A stretch of DNA of 64,000 nucleotides from Shewanella carassii (GTDB lineage Bacteria; Pseudomonadota; Gammaproteobacteria; Enterobacterales; Shewanellaceae), in the NCBI RefSeq assembly GCF_002777975.1, contig NZ_NGVS01000014.1, positions 140,198 through 204,197 on the forward strand, given 5' to 3'. The notes beneath the pieces are model-generated. The model made no database searches, was not told the origin of the DNA, and saw nothing but the letters and a program-made list of their open reading frames with translations. Shown here one piece after another: positions 17,298-26,368 of this stretch; within the stretch, counting starts at the first letter, position 1, and every line of letters starts with the position of its first letter. Made by a program: the position numbers and the translations under genes.

Positions 17298-17822
17298 ATG
17301 AAGGATCTGGTGATGATAGTGCTGCTCAGCGTGATCATGACGCTGAATCTGCTGGATGTGTTGTCAGACATGCAGCTCGGAGTGCCGGTTTATCACTTGG
17401 TCGTCGAAGGTATTTTGGTGGCGCTTTCCGCCTGTGGCGCCCTGTATATCAGTTTTGATCTGCTCCGCCGCAGCCGTGAGATGCAGCTACTTAAGTCAAA
17501 GTTGGCCAATGCCGATGCCAGGATCTGCAATATCTCCAGTCGAATGCAAGCCGCCCGCCAGGAATACACCCAGGCGGTACAGCAACAATTTGAGCTCTGG
17601 TCGCTGACCCGCAGTGAGCAGGAAGTGGCTTTATTACTGTTGAAAGGCTTGAGTTTCAAAGAGATTGCCAGTGTTCGCAGCACCAAGGAGAAGACGGTGC
17701 GGCAGCAGGCCTCGGCAATTTACGCCAAGGCGGATGTCGATGGCCGCCATACCTTCTGTGCCTGGTTTATGGAAGACTTTATTCAACCCGTTGCTAGCGC
17801 CGATACTTCACAGGCGGCCTAA
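17298..17822 (+). CDS. Membrane-anchored LuxR-type HTH protein, divergent from the efflux operon
   Basis: A 174-residue protein. Two N-terminal membrane helices (residues about 3-20 and 32-54) lead into a coiled segment (about 60-95). The C-terminal helix-turn-helix of LuxR type has LTRSEQEVALLLLKGLSFKEIA, ending with a recognition helix around RSTKEKTVRQQASAIYAKA. The ATG at 17298 has GGGAG 9 bases upstream; the GTG at 17292 is less well placed. Divergent transcription from the efflux operon suggests it controls that operon, but no receiver or metal-binding domain is seen. Confidence 0.78.
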   Translation: MKDLVMIVLLSVIMTLNLLDVLSDMQLGVPVYHLVVEGILVALSACGALYISFDLLRRSREMQLLKSKLANADARICNISSRMQAARQEYTQAVQQQFELWSLTRSEQEVALLLLKGLSFKEIASVRSTKEKTVRQQASAIYAKADVDGRHTFCAWFMEDFIQPVASADTSQAA

Positions 17823-18106
17823 GATGCGGGTGGCATCTGTCGTTTTGGAGCGACTTTACACGAGTTTCTTGAAGCCAATCCTGCGGCGGCTGAGCAAGTA
17901 GGATTAGGCATTTCCCCGGCAACTTTCCTTCTTGCTAGCAGGCTATCCCCGTCTCAGAGAGCGGGTTTCCTGCCAGTTAATGTATATAAAAAGGAATAAA
18001 AAATTTTTTCTTAGTGCTTTGGGTTCTTTATTATTGAGAATCGATATTGGCACCCAGGCTCCACAGACACCAATAATAGCGGCATTATTTAACTGTGGAG
18101 GTGGCG
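17823..18106. other. Intergenic region, AT-rich
   Basis: 284 bases without a supported gene. It includes the AT-rich tract GGAATAAAAAATTTTTTC near 17993-18010 and may hold the promoter of the small membrane-protein gene downstream. Nothing else recognisable. Confidence 0.4.
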
Positions 18107-18298
18107 GTGAAGCCTGGCTATATCCTGCTGTTTCTTTTGCTGGTGGTACTGGCATCGACTCAGACCCAAGGCTTGTTGCGGGCTCTGATAGAACTCAGTG
18201 CCTTCGTAGGCTTTTGTTACCTGTTTTCAACCCTGCCAGAGAATATAGCCAAGAGACGAGCTGCCGATAAGCAGCCAGAGGATCACGCCGAGAAGTAA
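18107..18298 (+). CDS. Small membrane protein (63 aa), unknown
   Basis: A GTG start at 18107 follows GGAGG (18097-18101) at a 5-base spacing. The product has a strong membrane helix (ILLFLLLVVLAS), a second weaker one (LIELSAFVGFCYLFS), then a charged tail (KRRAADKQPEDHAEK). No family is recognised. Its last 72 bases overlap the 3' end of the opposite-strand YeiH gene, which weakens but does not exclude it. The ribosome-binding site and two-helix pattern favour a real gene. Confidence 0.5.
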   Translation: MKPGYILLFLLLVVLASTQTQGLLRALIELSAFVGFCYLFSTLPENIAKRRAADKQPEDHAEK

Positions 18299-19150
18299 GG
18301 GCTTACTACCGCTCTGTTGTAGTTTCCTGAAGGTGATACCACAGCCAATCAGGAACAAACACACTACCAGGGTGCGCTTCGCCAGCTCAAATAGCTCCTG
18401 ATAGATAAATTGACCCTGAGGAAACAAACTGGTGATAACGATAGCCAGGCAGTAAAACAGAATAAATCCGGGAATATTGAGTTTCCCCTTGCCACCAAAT
18501 AACAAGGCGCTGATTGCCGCCAGAGGCACTATCCACAAGGCACGTGCCAGTTTGATGGTGGTCGCTGTCTTAAGTGCTTCTTCACCGTAGGTGGATGCGG
18601 CGCCCACCACGGACGAGGTGTCATGAATGGCGATGGCGCTCCAAACTCCGAAGTCATGTTGGCTTAATTGCAGCAGATGACCTATCACGGGAAAAACGAA
18701 CAGGGCAACCGAGTTGAGTACAAAGACGCAGGCCAGGGCAATGGCGGTTTGTTCGTTGCGGGCATTGATAGCCGGTGCCACCGCGGCGATGGCGCTGCCA
18801 CCACAGATGGCGGTGCCACTGGCAATCAAGTGACCGACTCGCCTATCCAACCCCAAAACCCGAGTCAACGCCGTGCCCGCCAGCAGTGTCAGCAATATTG
18901 ATCCCAGGATTAACGGCAAATTGCCTACAGAGGCGTCGATCGCCTGTTGCAGCGGAATACCAAAACCCAGGCCGACAATGGAGATGGCCAGCAGTTTTTT
19001 GGTCAGTTTCCCCAGATCCCAGTCCGATGGCAACCAGCCGAGATTAGCCAGCACAAATCCCACTAAGAGTGCCAGAGGTGAGGAGATTGAGGGGTGTAGG
19101 CAGGCGATGGCAAGCAGGCAAAACAGCCACTTTTTCTGCAGTTGGCTCAT
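18227..19150 (-). CDS. YeiH/UPF0324 family putative sulfate exporter
   Basis: A 307-residue inner-membrane protein with about ten hydrophobic segments. It shows family motifs GLGFGIPLQQAI, SGTAICGGSAIAAVAPAI and SAIAIHDTSSVVGAASTYG, which is characteristic of the Cons_hypoth698 (YeiH) family. The ATG at 19150 is used; a TTG two codons earlier is possible. Some members are implicated in sulfite/sulfate or thiosulfate-related export, but the substrate here is unproven. No LysR (YeiE) regulator is adjacent. Confidence 0.88.
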   Translation of the reverse strand: MSQLQKKWLFCLLAIACLHPSISSPLALLVGFVLANLGWLPSDWDLGKLTKKLLAISIVGLGFGIPLQQAIDASVGNLPLILGSILLTLLAGTALTRVLGLDRRVGHLIASGTAICGGSAIAAVAPAINARNEQTAIALACVFVLNSVALFVFPVIGHLLQLSQHDFGVWSAIAIHDTSSVVGAASTYGEEALKTATTIKLARALWIVPLAAISALLFGGKGKLNIPGFILFYCLAIVITSLFPQGQFIYQELFELAKRTLVVCLFLIGCGITFRKLQQSGSKPLLLGVILWLLIGSSSLGYILWQG

Positions 19151-19264
19151 GGACAAGAGATAGCAAGATTCCGGGAGCGTTAGTATAAGTGAGGCAAAAT
19201 GCTAGGAAAACTAAAATTAACTTAATATCCAGCGTAAGTTTTACTGAATCTCTGACTAAGACAA

Positions 19265-19295
19265 CAGGATCAGGGAAGCCAGTTCCCCGATCCTG
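19265..19295. terminator. Hairpin between YeiH and the Cys-rich hypothetical gene
   Basis: CAGGATC and GATCCTG enclose GGG/CCC around a nine-base loop, with one A-C mismatch. It probably ends the transcript of the gene at 19378-19932. No T-run on either strand. Confidence 0.45.
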
Positions 19296-19377
19296 AGTCG
19301 ATGTCACGTCTGGCACAAGTTTGCTGTGCCTTTTGCTGTGTCTAATAAGGCCAAGTGCCTATGACGCTCTGTTGCGA

Positions 19378-19932
19378 TTAGACCCGTGAAGACAACTGAT
19401 ATTCATGGCCATCTTTAGTGGTAAAGCGTTTGCAACTCTTGTTGCTGCGTGGTTGACCGCCATCATTATGCAACAGGCTAATCCACTCACGCTTGAGGCT
19501 GTTGTCCTGACAGCGGCCATCGATGAGACAGCGTTCCAGCTGAATGTCTTCAATGGCGGCACAGTCGCGGCTGCCGATGCAGCCCTGACGATCGAAGCTC
19601 AGTTCCAGGTGACAGCCGCAATCATCCTTGAGCAGTATGGCTTCTGGCTCGCTGCGGTGGCCGCTCAGGGCGACAAACTGTTGTGGCTGTTTGAGGCCAC
19701 ACTGGCTGCCATCGGCAAAGCAGGCCAAGAGATGCTGATAGTAAACCACATAGCAAACCACCTCGGCATGTGAGCCGTTTGCCAGTGGGAACAGCCGGTC
19801 AAGCAGTTGCTTGGCATTGGCCATCTTGTCGGCGATATGGCGTTCACCGAGTGCTTCCACGGCAAAGACGGCTTCGGCGATGAAAGGGTTGTGCTCTTGA
19901 TTGATTTTTTGCTGCATAGTGGAGATGTTCAT
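19378..19932 (-). CDS. Cys-rich hypothetical protein, divergent from the ScfR-like regulator
   Basis: A 184-residue soluble protein with no signal peptide. The first 75 residues are helical. The second half has seven cysteines spread through DDCGCHLELS, GCIGSRDCAAIE, RCLIDGRC and KSCKRF. I do not recognise the family. The divergent position next to a short-chain-acyl-CoA-type regulator suggests it is that regulator's target. The start at 19932 is preceded by GGGCGAGACG. Confidence 0.6.
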   Translation of the reverse strand: MNISTMQQKINQEHNPFIAEAVFAVEALGERHIADKMANAKQLLDRLFPLANGSHAEVVCYVVYYQHLLACFADGSQCGLKQPQQFVALSGHRSEPEAILLKDDCGCHLELSFDRQGCIGSRDCAAIEDIQLERCLIDGRCQDNSLKREWISLLHNDGGQPRSNKSCKRFTTKDGHEYQLSSRV

Positions 19933-20041
19933 CGTCTCGCCCTCGTGTTTTGCTTTCCTTGACCTGATGGCACTGTCGCCTCATGGCCGGACAATTCCTG
20001 TAAATTGCTTAATTTGTAGGCTAGCGTTTTTTTGATTACAA

Positions 20042-20078
20042 TTTCACAATAAAAATTTTACAGTGTGAATTTTACAAA
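20042..20078. promoter_or_regulatory. Candidate autoregulatory operator at the ScfR-like start
   Basis: Two copies of AATTTTACA (20054-20062 and 20068-20076) lie 14 bases apart, directly before the ATG. A TTCACA/TGTGAA dyad brackets the first copy. This occupies the place where a ribosome-binding site should be, so protein binding here would affect transcription start or translation of the regulator. Confidence 0.4.
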
Positions 20079-21617
20079 ATGCGCCAAGACCAAAGCCTGA
20101 TCCGTAAGTCACATTTTCTGGGTACTAAAATAAGAAACCTCAGAAAGCGCAATCACTTAACTATGGAAGACTTGTCGGCACGCTGTGTCAGGGTCGATCC
20201 TGAGTCGGCGCCGTCTGTGTCATACCTGTCGATGATCGAAAGGGGCAAGCGTGTTCCCAGCGCTGGTATGCTGGCGGTCATAGCCGCAGTTTTTCAGAAA
20301 GAGGTGAGTTGGTTTCTGGACGATGCGCCTGAGGAGCAGGCAATCACCCCGGACAAGGGGCGACGCGGCGGGGTCATTGGTATGCCGCTGGAGCCGGGCT
20401 TCCTGTTTTCCAATGATATCCTGCAGATAGCCATTCCCGAGATGCTGTCACAAACGGGGATCAGCGGCCGCCAGTTTGCCCACCTGTTGATCCGCGCCCA
20501 TCAGGAACACCATCAAAACCATTTCCCCGATCTGGAAAGGGCCGCCGAAGAGGTGGGTAAGAAGCGCCTGCCCTTGTCGGTAGAAGAGATGCTGGATCTT
20601 GCCGCGGCGCAGGGACTGAAGATCCAATGGTTCGCCCGGCCGGCAAAACTGCTGACGGATGCCCAGGGGATCAGTGCCGGGGAGTTGGTGACTTCCTACA
20701 TGGAGCCGCCGGGAACGCTATTTCTCAACGAGATCCTCAAGTCTCAACCTACTAGGCTCAAGTACGATTTGGCGGTGCATATAGGTCACTGTGTGCTGCA
20801 CAATCGCGATGGGCTGAGCAATGTGTTGACCGTGGGCCGCAGTGGTTTCAGTGAAACCGATCCCCAGATCCAGAGTTCGTCTCTCAATGCCCAGGATATA
20901 CTCCAGGCTTGGCGTGGTTTTGAGGCCAGTTTCTTTGCCGGGGCCTTGCTCTGCCCCAAGGTGGCATTCAGGCAACTGCTGGACAGGTACGGCTACGAGA
21001 TAGATGCTCACCGATTGGCTGGGGTTTCTCCTTCGGTAGCGATGCGGCGTATGACAGTGGTTTCACCTTATCCTCACTGGCATTACTTCGATGCCTATGC
21101 GCCGGGCAAGCTAAAAGCTGTATATCGCGGCAATGGTATTCCGCTGCCCTGGGGCAATATGCGGGCGGTGGCCGATCCTTGTCAGCACTGGGCGGTATTT
21201 CGGATGATCACCGAGCCCAAGGAAGGCAGTTCGGCGCAGATATCCATTCTGGATGTGGAGCAACAACCCAGGATCTATTGCTGTGAATCGGTCAAGGTCA
21301 AAGACTTGGCCGGCAATCATCATGTGCTCTGTGCCGGAATAGATCTCAATCCTGCCATTGAGGCCCAGGGGGAGGATGCCTTGTCATTGGCGCAAGATCT
21401 TAAACAGGCTTGTGTCGAGCAGGGGGGAGAAGGCGCCATTCCCAGAAAGATAAAACAGCAACTGCTGACTGTAGCGCGGATCCTCAATATCAATTGGGTC
21501 GAGCGTGGTATCGCCGGTGATGCCAGATTGATCTGCTCCAGAGGTGCGGTTTGCCCAAGACGCCCCACCTGTTATGGCGAGCAGCCAGAGGTGAGCTTTC
21601 CCTGGCCCAAACAATAA
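20079..21617 (+). CDS. XRE-family short-chain fatty acyl regulator (ScfR/RamB-like)
   Basis: A 512-residue transcription factor. Residues about 10-85 form an XRE helix-turn-helix (LGTKIRNLRKRN, VSYLSMIERGKRVPSAGMLAVIA). The middle is an IrrE-like segment (around LAVHIGHCVLHN and EASFFAGALLCPKVAFRQLL). The C-terminus matches DUF2083 and ends in a Cys cluster (ICSRGAVCPRRPTCYG). Family members sense short acyl-CoA levels and control glyoxylate or propionate metabolism. None of those target genes is in this window. The start has no visible Shine-Dalgarno sequence. Confidence 0.85.
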   Translation: MRQDQSLIRKSHFLGTKIRNLRKRNHLTMEDLSARCVRVDPESAPSVSYLSMIERGKRVPSAGMLAVIAAVFQKEVSWFLDDAPEEQAITPDKGRRGGVIGMPLEPGFLFSNDILQIAIPEMLSQTGISGRQFAHLLIRAHQEHHQNHFPDLERAAEEVGKKRLPLSVEEMLDLAAAQGLKIQWFARPAKLLTDAQGISAGELVTSYMEPPGTLFLNEILKSQPTRLKYDLAVHIGHCVLHNRDGLSNVLTVGRSGFSETDPQIQSSSLNAQDILQAWRGFEASFFAGALLCPKVAFRQLLDRYGYEIDAHRLAGVSPSVAMRRMTVVSPYPHWHYFDAYAPGKLKAVYRGNGIPLPWGNMRAVADPCQHWAVFRMITEPKEGSSAQISILDVEQQPRIYCCESVKVKDLAGNHHVLCAGIDLNPAIEAQGEDALSLAQDLKQACVEQGGEGAIPRKIKQQLLTVARILNINWVERGIAGDARLICSRGAVCPRRPTCYGEQPEVSFPWPKQ

Positions 21618-21721
21618 CCTTGGAACACTAGCACAACCTTGGGTTGGCAAACACAGACTATAGATAACTTATATTCATCCATGGTGTGTTTTGAATGGCG
21701 CAGTTATTAACGGGTTTTAGC

Positions 21722-22039
21722 TTACTCCAATATGGCCATTACAAAGCCTATGGTTAACAGAATGGCCATGATCAGTCTAAGGTTGCTCTGTTGTTTCTGA
21801 TAGCGAATAATCACAGGATCTTGGCTGTTGGCCAGAGTGCCAGACTCCAGCGACTGTTTGACTCTTATCGCTATATTGGATGAATCATTTTCATCTGTAT
21901 GAGTAAGTTCAGGATACTGAACCCGTATATGTTTCAATAGTTGCTGCCAACGCCAAAGCTGCAAGACAAAGAAGAGTCCTGCCAGAATAAACATCAGCCA
22001 GGCGATATGTGACAGCGCCCATTCTATCTGTGGTTCCAT
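21722..22039 (-). CDS. Small two-helix membrane protein (UspB-like layout)
   Basis: A 105-residue protein with a membrane helix at about 13-30 (AWLMFILAGLFFVLQLW), a polar middle of about 55 residues, and a second helix at the C-terminus (LRLIMAILLTIGFVMAI). Length and layout resemble universal stress protein B, but I cannot confirm the family by motif. Transcribed alone. Confidence 0.65.
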   Translation of the reverse strand: MEPQIEWALSHIAWLMFILAGLFFVLQLWRWQQLLKHIRVQYPELTHTDENDSSNIAIRVKQSLESGTLANSQDPVIIRYQKQQSNLRLIMAILLTIGFVMAILE

Positions 22040-22190
22040 GAATACTCTTTTATTAGCCGAAAGATAGTTGCGGCTATGTTATACCAATCAGTAGTAAGAT
22101 TCAGAAGTGGCATGTGTACTCAAGGCGTTGCGGGAATGAGGTTCAGTATTCCCAACGGCAGTGGCAAGGCTGCCGTTGGGGAACCTGAGG

Positions 22191-24101
22191 TTAAACCTTG
22201 AAGCGGGCGACTAAAGTATCCAGCCTGCGGGCCAGATTGTTGAGTGCATCGCTGGCTGCTGCTGCGGCTTCAGCTGTTTGGGCAGTGCGCTGAGTTATCT
22301 CATTGATCTCACTGACGTTACGATTGACTTCCTCCACAACGGTGGATTGCTCCTCTGTGGCTGCCGCGACTTGGATGTTCATATCGCTTATCTGGGCAAT
22401 TTGTCCCGAGATACCACTGAGCGCCTGACTGGCTTCATCCACGGCCTGCACCCCTTCATGGGAGCGATTGCGACTCAGCTCCATGGCACTGACGGCTCTG
22501 GCGGCTTCGGCCTGCAACTTATCTATCATCACCTGCACTTCATCGGTTGAGGCGGCGGTGCGGGAAGCCAGGTTGCGAACTTCATCGGCCACAACCGCAA
22601 AGCCACGGCCGGCCTCACCGGCTCTTGCCGCCTCAATGGCGGCGTTCAATGCAAGTAGATTGGTTTGCTCCGAGATGGCACGGATCACATCCAGAATGCC
22701 GCCGATGGACTTGGTGTGGGTCGCCAGCGACTCGATCACTTCGCCGACCTGAGCCACATCCTGCGATAATTGATTAATGGTATCCCTGGCATGGGTTACT
22801 ACCTGTTGGCCCATTGCCGATTCGCTGTCGGCCTCTTTGGCTGTCAGCGCCGCCTGCTCGGCGTTGGCGGCAATCTCGTTAACGGTTGCCCCCATTTCGT
22901 TGATGGCGGTTACCACCATCATGGTACGTTCCTTCTGATCCTGGCTGTCGTTCATGGTCTGCTGGGCCTGCGCCGAGACATCCTTGGCGGATAGCCCTAA
23001 CTGTTCGCTGGTAGCGGCCACTTCAATGACAGATTCCTGGATCTTGGAGATAAAGCTGTTGAAGCCTTTAGCGAGTTGGGCGATTTCATCCTCGCCGTCT
23101 ACCGGCAAGCGTTGGCGTAAGTCGCCTTCACCTTCACCTATGTCGCGGAACATTTCGGCGATATTACTGATGGGGCGGCTAACAGAGCCGGCTACTAGCA
23201 CGGCCAAGAAGATGAAGCCAGCGGCAATCAATACTGTCCATAACAGAATTTGATAGGCGGCCTCTTGCAACAGGGCAAAGATCTCTTCTTGCGGAACCTG
23301 AGCCACCACATACCAATCCATGGAGGGGATATAGCTGCTGGCAACCAGCATGTCGGTACCATCGACTTCGGTTTCGAGTAATTGGAAGTCACCCTTATTC
23401 AACAGCTTGCTGGTGCTGCCCGGGTAGAGATCCTGTAGATTTTTGTTATTCATCAAGCTCTTGTCAGGATGAAGTTGGATCTTGCCCTGATTGTCGGTGA
23501 GGAACACATAACCGCTTTGCTCTATCTTAAAGGAGTTGAGCAGGCGCACCATATCATCGAGAGACTTGGCCAGTCCCACCAAACCTCGGCCATCTGGCTG
23601 CTGATAGTTGATGAAAAGCTTCACTTCACCGTTGGCCTCGGTGAACACATTCATCATACGTTCCCGACGACTGTCTCTATAGACGAAGAACCAGCCATCC
23701 TGTTGTGGATTGAGGATCCGCAGGAAGCCGTCTTGGGTATAGTAGGCTCCGGTTTCTCGGTCGGCATAGGCGGCTTGAACCAGATGATATTGGCGAATCA
23801 GTCCCTGTAGTTGTGAAATGACCAGAGGCTCTTCAGCTTCCGGGCGTCCCTGCTCCAGCCAGTGGGTGAGTAATGGGCTGTGGGCCAGTTGTTCTGCGGC
23901 ATGCATTGAGGGGCTGATCTCCAGATCCAATTTGTTGCGGATCTGCAGCATTAAGCTGGGCAGTTCTGAGCCTAGCATGCGTTGTTCGACGACTTCGCGG
24001 GCGCTACGTTGGCTGAGAATGCCAACTAAAATAGTCGACATCAGCACGGCCAGAGTCACCGTCAGTAAAATCTTTTGTTTGATGGTAAGCATGAGTTTCA
24101 T
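22191..24101 (-). CDS. Methyl-accepting chemotaxis protein with dCache-type sensor
   Basis: A receptor of about 636 residues. The start at 24101 is chosen because the next residues ([20 protein letters not shown]) begin the first membrane helix; the longer frame adds 25 unlikely residues. A periplasmic Cache-type sensor (about 35-280) is followed by a second helix ([21 protein letters not shown]), then a HAMP domain with [21 protein letters not shown]. The signalling tip has [20 protein letters not shown]. The ligand is unknown; such sensors often bind amino or organic acids. Confidence 0.92.
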   Translation of the reverse strand: MKLMLTIKQKILLTVTLAVLMSTILVGILSQRSAREVVEQRMLGSELPSLMLQIRNKLDLEISPSMHAAEQLAHSPLLTHWLEQGRPEAEEPLVISQLQGLIRQYHLVQAAYADRETGAYYTQDGFLRILNPQQDGWFFVYRDSRRERMMNVFTEANGEVKLFINYQQPDGRGLVGLAKSLDDMVRLLNSFKIEQSGYVFLTDNQGKIQLHPDKSLMNNKNLQDLYPGSTSKLLNKGDFQLLETEVDGTDMLVASSYIPSMDWYVVAQVPQEEIFALLQEAAYQILLWTVLIAAGFIFLAVLVAGSVSRPISNIAEMFRDIGEGEGDLRQRLPVDGEDEIAQLAKGFNSFISKIQESVIEVAATSEQLGLSAKDVSAQAQQTMNDSQDQKERTMMVVTAINEMGATVNEIAANAEQAALTAKEADSESAMGQQVVTHARDTINQLSQDVAQVGEVIESLATHTKSIGGILDVIRAISEQTNLLALNAAIEAARAGEAGRGFAVVADEVRNLASRTAASTDEVQVMIDKLQAEAARAVSAMELSRNRSHEGVQAVDEASQALSGISGQIAQISDMNIQVAAATEEQSTVVEEVNRNVSEINEITQRTAQTAEAAAAASDALNNLARRLDTLVARFKV

Positions 24102-24318
24102 AACGATCGCCTGTTCCATAACTGTTATTGCGTGGAAAACGGCGCCAACTTCGAGTCTGGTCGGCCTGAATGCCACTTGGCAGGGACTTCCCCTTAAGTC
24201 TTTGTAGAGTATAGGTGGGTCAGTTGTTTTATGGAGCTGGATCTTATTATGTGGGGATGAATTATGGACAAAAAAAACTCTTGTATCAATAGGGACTAAT
24301 GTTGCCGGGGGTAAATAA

Positions 24319-24345
24319 AAAACGCGCCTTAAAAGGCGCGTTTTT
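24319..24345 (-). terminator. Bidirectional rho-independent terminator after ETF-QO
   Basis: AAAACGCGCC and GGCGCGTTTT enclose a TTAAAA loop, with T-runs on both strands. It sits between the ETF-QO stop and the chemoreceptor gene, both on the minus strand, and should separate their transcripts. Confidence 0.85.
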
Positions 24346-24363
24346 GTGGTTTACAGTCATCAA

Positions 24364-26013
24364 TTACATATTGGGGTAGTTAGGGCCACCACCACCTTCT
24401 GGCGTTACCCAGGTGATGTTCTGGCTGGGGTCCTTGATGTCACAGGTCTTGCAGTGAATGCAGTTCTGGCTGTTGATCACAAACTTGGGTTGTCCCTCGT
24501 CTTCAACCACCTCATAGACCCCCGCAGGGCAGTAACGCTGCGCCGGCTCATCGTATTTCACTAGGTTGACCGCAATAGGGATGTTGGCGTCTTTCAAACG
24601 CAGATGGCAGGGCTGATCTTCCTCGTGGAAGGTATTGGACAGATACACGGAAGAGAGCTTGTCGAAGCTAAGCTTGCCGTCCGGCTTGGGGTAGTCAATC
24701 TTGCTGTAGGCGCTGGCCTCACCCATCTGGGCATAGTCGGGATGCTCGTCCCTCAGGGTGACAGGGAACTTACCGCCAAACCAGTTTTGATCGATATAGT
24801 TAAAGGCGCCCCCCATGAAGGTGCCGAACTTGTGCATGGCCGGGCCGAAGTTACGCGAGCGGTAAAGCTCATCAAAGAGCCAGCTCTGCTCCAGCCGCTC
24901 CTGGAAGCAGTCAAGATCTTTACCGCCTTCAACCCCGGCGATAAGGCCTTCGGCCAGAGTCTCGGCCGCCAACATACCGCTCTTGATGGCGGTGTGGGTG
25001 CCCTTGATCTTGGCGAAGTTGAGTGTCCCGGCATCACAACCTATGACCAGACCGCCGGGGAAGCTCATCTTGGGTAGAGAGTTGAGGCCCCCCTTGGTAA
25101 TGGCGCGGGCACCATAGCTCAAACGCTCGCCGCCGCTTAAGGTCTTGGCGATGACAGGGTGGGTCTTGTAACGCTGAAATTCATCGAAAGGGCTCAGATG
25201 CGGGTTCTTGTAGTTGAGGTCGATGATCAGTCCCACGGCAACCTGGTTGTCTTCCATATGGTAGAGGAAACCGCCGCCGCTGGCACCTTCCTGCAGTGGC
25301 CAGCCGCCACTGTGAACCACTTTACCCTGTTGGTGTTGTTCGGCCGGGATCTTCCAAATCTCTTTGAAGCCTATACCGTAATGTTGTGGTGTCTTGCCGT
25401 TATCCAGGTGGAATTTTTCTATCAGTTGCTTGCCCAGATGGCCACGGCAGCCTTCGGCAAACACAGTATATTTGGCGTGCAACTCCATGCCCGGCATATA
25501 GCTGTCTTTGGGCTGGCCATCGGCGCCTATGCCCATGTCGCCAATCAGTATTCCCTTGACGCTGCCGTCTTCATTGAGCAGCAATTCGCTGGCGGCAAAA
25601 CCGGGGAATATCTCCACTCCCAGGCCTTCGGCTTGCTCGGCCATCCAACGGCAGAGATTACCGACGCTGATAATATAGTTGCCATGGTTGTGCATGGTCT
25701 TGGGTACTAGGCTGTTGGGCAGATGTTTGCCATCTTCGGCCGACTTGAGCAGATAGATCTCATCTTCTGTAACCTGGGTATGCAGGGGGGCTCCCAGTTC
25801 TTTCCAGTCACCGAAGAGTTCTTCCAATACGCTGGGTTCAAAGACGGCACCGGAGAGAATATGCGCGCCAACTTCAGAGCCTTTTTCGACCACACAGACA
25901 CTGATCTCTTTGCCGCTGTCTTTGGAGATCTGCATCAAACGGCAAGCCGCAGCCAGTCCGGCTGGGCCTGCACCGACGATAACAACATCGAATTCCATTG
26001 ATTCGCGTTCCAT
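24364..26013 (-). CDS. Electron-transfer flavoprotein-ubiquinone oxidoreductase
   Basis: A 549-residue membrane-associated flavoprotein that passes electrons from ETF (fatty and amino acid oxidation) to quinone. It shows the FAD motif VVIVGAGPAGLAAACRL at the N-terminus, a GCRGHLGKQLI segment, and a C-terminal 4Fe-4S site NCIHCKTCDIKDPSQNITW with an earlier Cys in RYCPAGVYEV. The length matches the family. GAGG lies 7 bases before the ATG at 26013. An ATG three bases earlier (26016) and a longer frame to 26034 exist. etfA/etfB are not adjacent. Confidence 0.93.
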   Translation of the reverse strand: MERESMEFDVVIVGAGPAGLAAACRLMQISKDSGKEISVCVVEKGSEVGAHILSGAVFEPSVLEELFGDWKELGAPLHTQVTEDEIYLLKSAEDGKHLPNSLVPKTMHNHGNYIISVGNLCRWMAEQAEGLGVEIFPGFAASELLLNEDGSVKGILIGDMGIGADGQPKDSYMPGMELHAKYTVFAEGCRGHLGKQLIEKFHLDNGKTPQHYGIGFKEIWKIPAEQHQQGKVVHSGGWPLQEGASGGGFLYHMEDNQVAVGLIIDLNYKNPHLSPFDEFQRYKTHPVIAKTLSGGERLSYGARAITKGGLNSLPKMSFPGGLVIGCDAGTLNFAKIKGTHTAIKSGMLAAETLAEGLIAGVEGGKDLDCFQERLEQSWLFDELYRSRNFGPAMHKFGTFMGGAFNYIDQNWFGGKFPVTLRDEHPDYAQMGEASAYSKIDYPKPDGKLSFDKLSSVYLSNTFHEEDQPCHLRLKDANIPIAVNLVKYDEPAQRYCPAGVYEVVEDEGQPKFVINSQNCIHCKTCDIKDPSQNITWVTPEGGGGPNYPNM

Positions 26014-26237
26014 CATGTCACCTCTATCCTTCAAAGTCCCCCGATGTAAACGGGTGTTTTATTTTTATCCAGCTCCAACCTTACCTGAAAATCTATTCAG
26101 GGCACAGTATTTGATCGGAAAGCAGACGTTAGTTTTGATGAAATTTCTGAGTGAAGCTTGTCACAAAAAGTCCACGCAGATTTGAACCAGATCGGGAAAT
26201 ACATTTTTAGGGGTATGGTTCACCCCCCTTTTCGTCC

Positions 26238-26243
26238 TATAAT
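26238..26243 (+). promoter_or_regulatory. -10 element of the moa-mod operon
   Basis: Perfect TATAAT placed to start transcription near 26250, just before the Moco riboswitch. No good -35 box is seen at 17 bases upstream, so an activator may be needed. Confidence 0.5.
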
Positions 26244-26249
26244 TGGCGC

Positions 26250-26366
26250 AGACGGTTCTCCGAGCTTTTGGTCCTACGTCAGTGAAGATATGGTCCTTTA
26301 GCCGTGGCAATTTTGCCACCGGGGTGAGCAAAGAAATGCCCTCACCTCCCTGACTTGGAAAGGTGA
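26250..26366 (+). promoter_or_regulatory. Molybdenum-cofactor (Moco) riboswitch of moaA
   Basis: The leader contains the recognisable Moco RNA core: GGTCCTACGTC with a GAAGATATGGTCC repeat, a GTGGC-AATTTT-GCCAC hairpin (26304-26319), CCGGGG, and AAAGAAATGCCCTC. GGTGAG (26323-26328) pairs with CTCACC (26341-26346). The overlapping TCACCT (26342-26347) can instead pair with AGGTGA (26361-26366), which includes the moaA ribosome-binding site. This gives two exclusive folds. Regulation of moaA by Moco through this motif is known in related bacteria. Confidence 0.8.
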
Positions 26367-26368
26367 TC

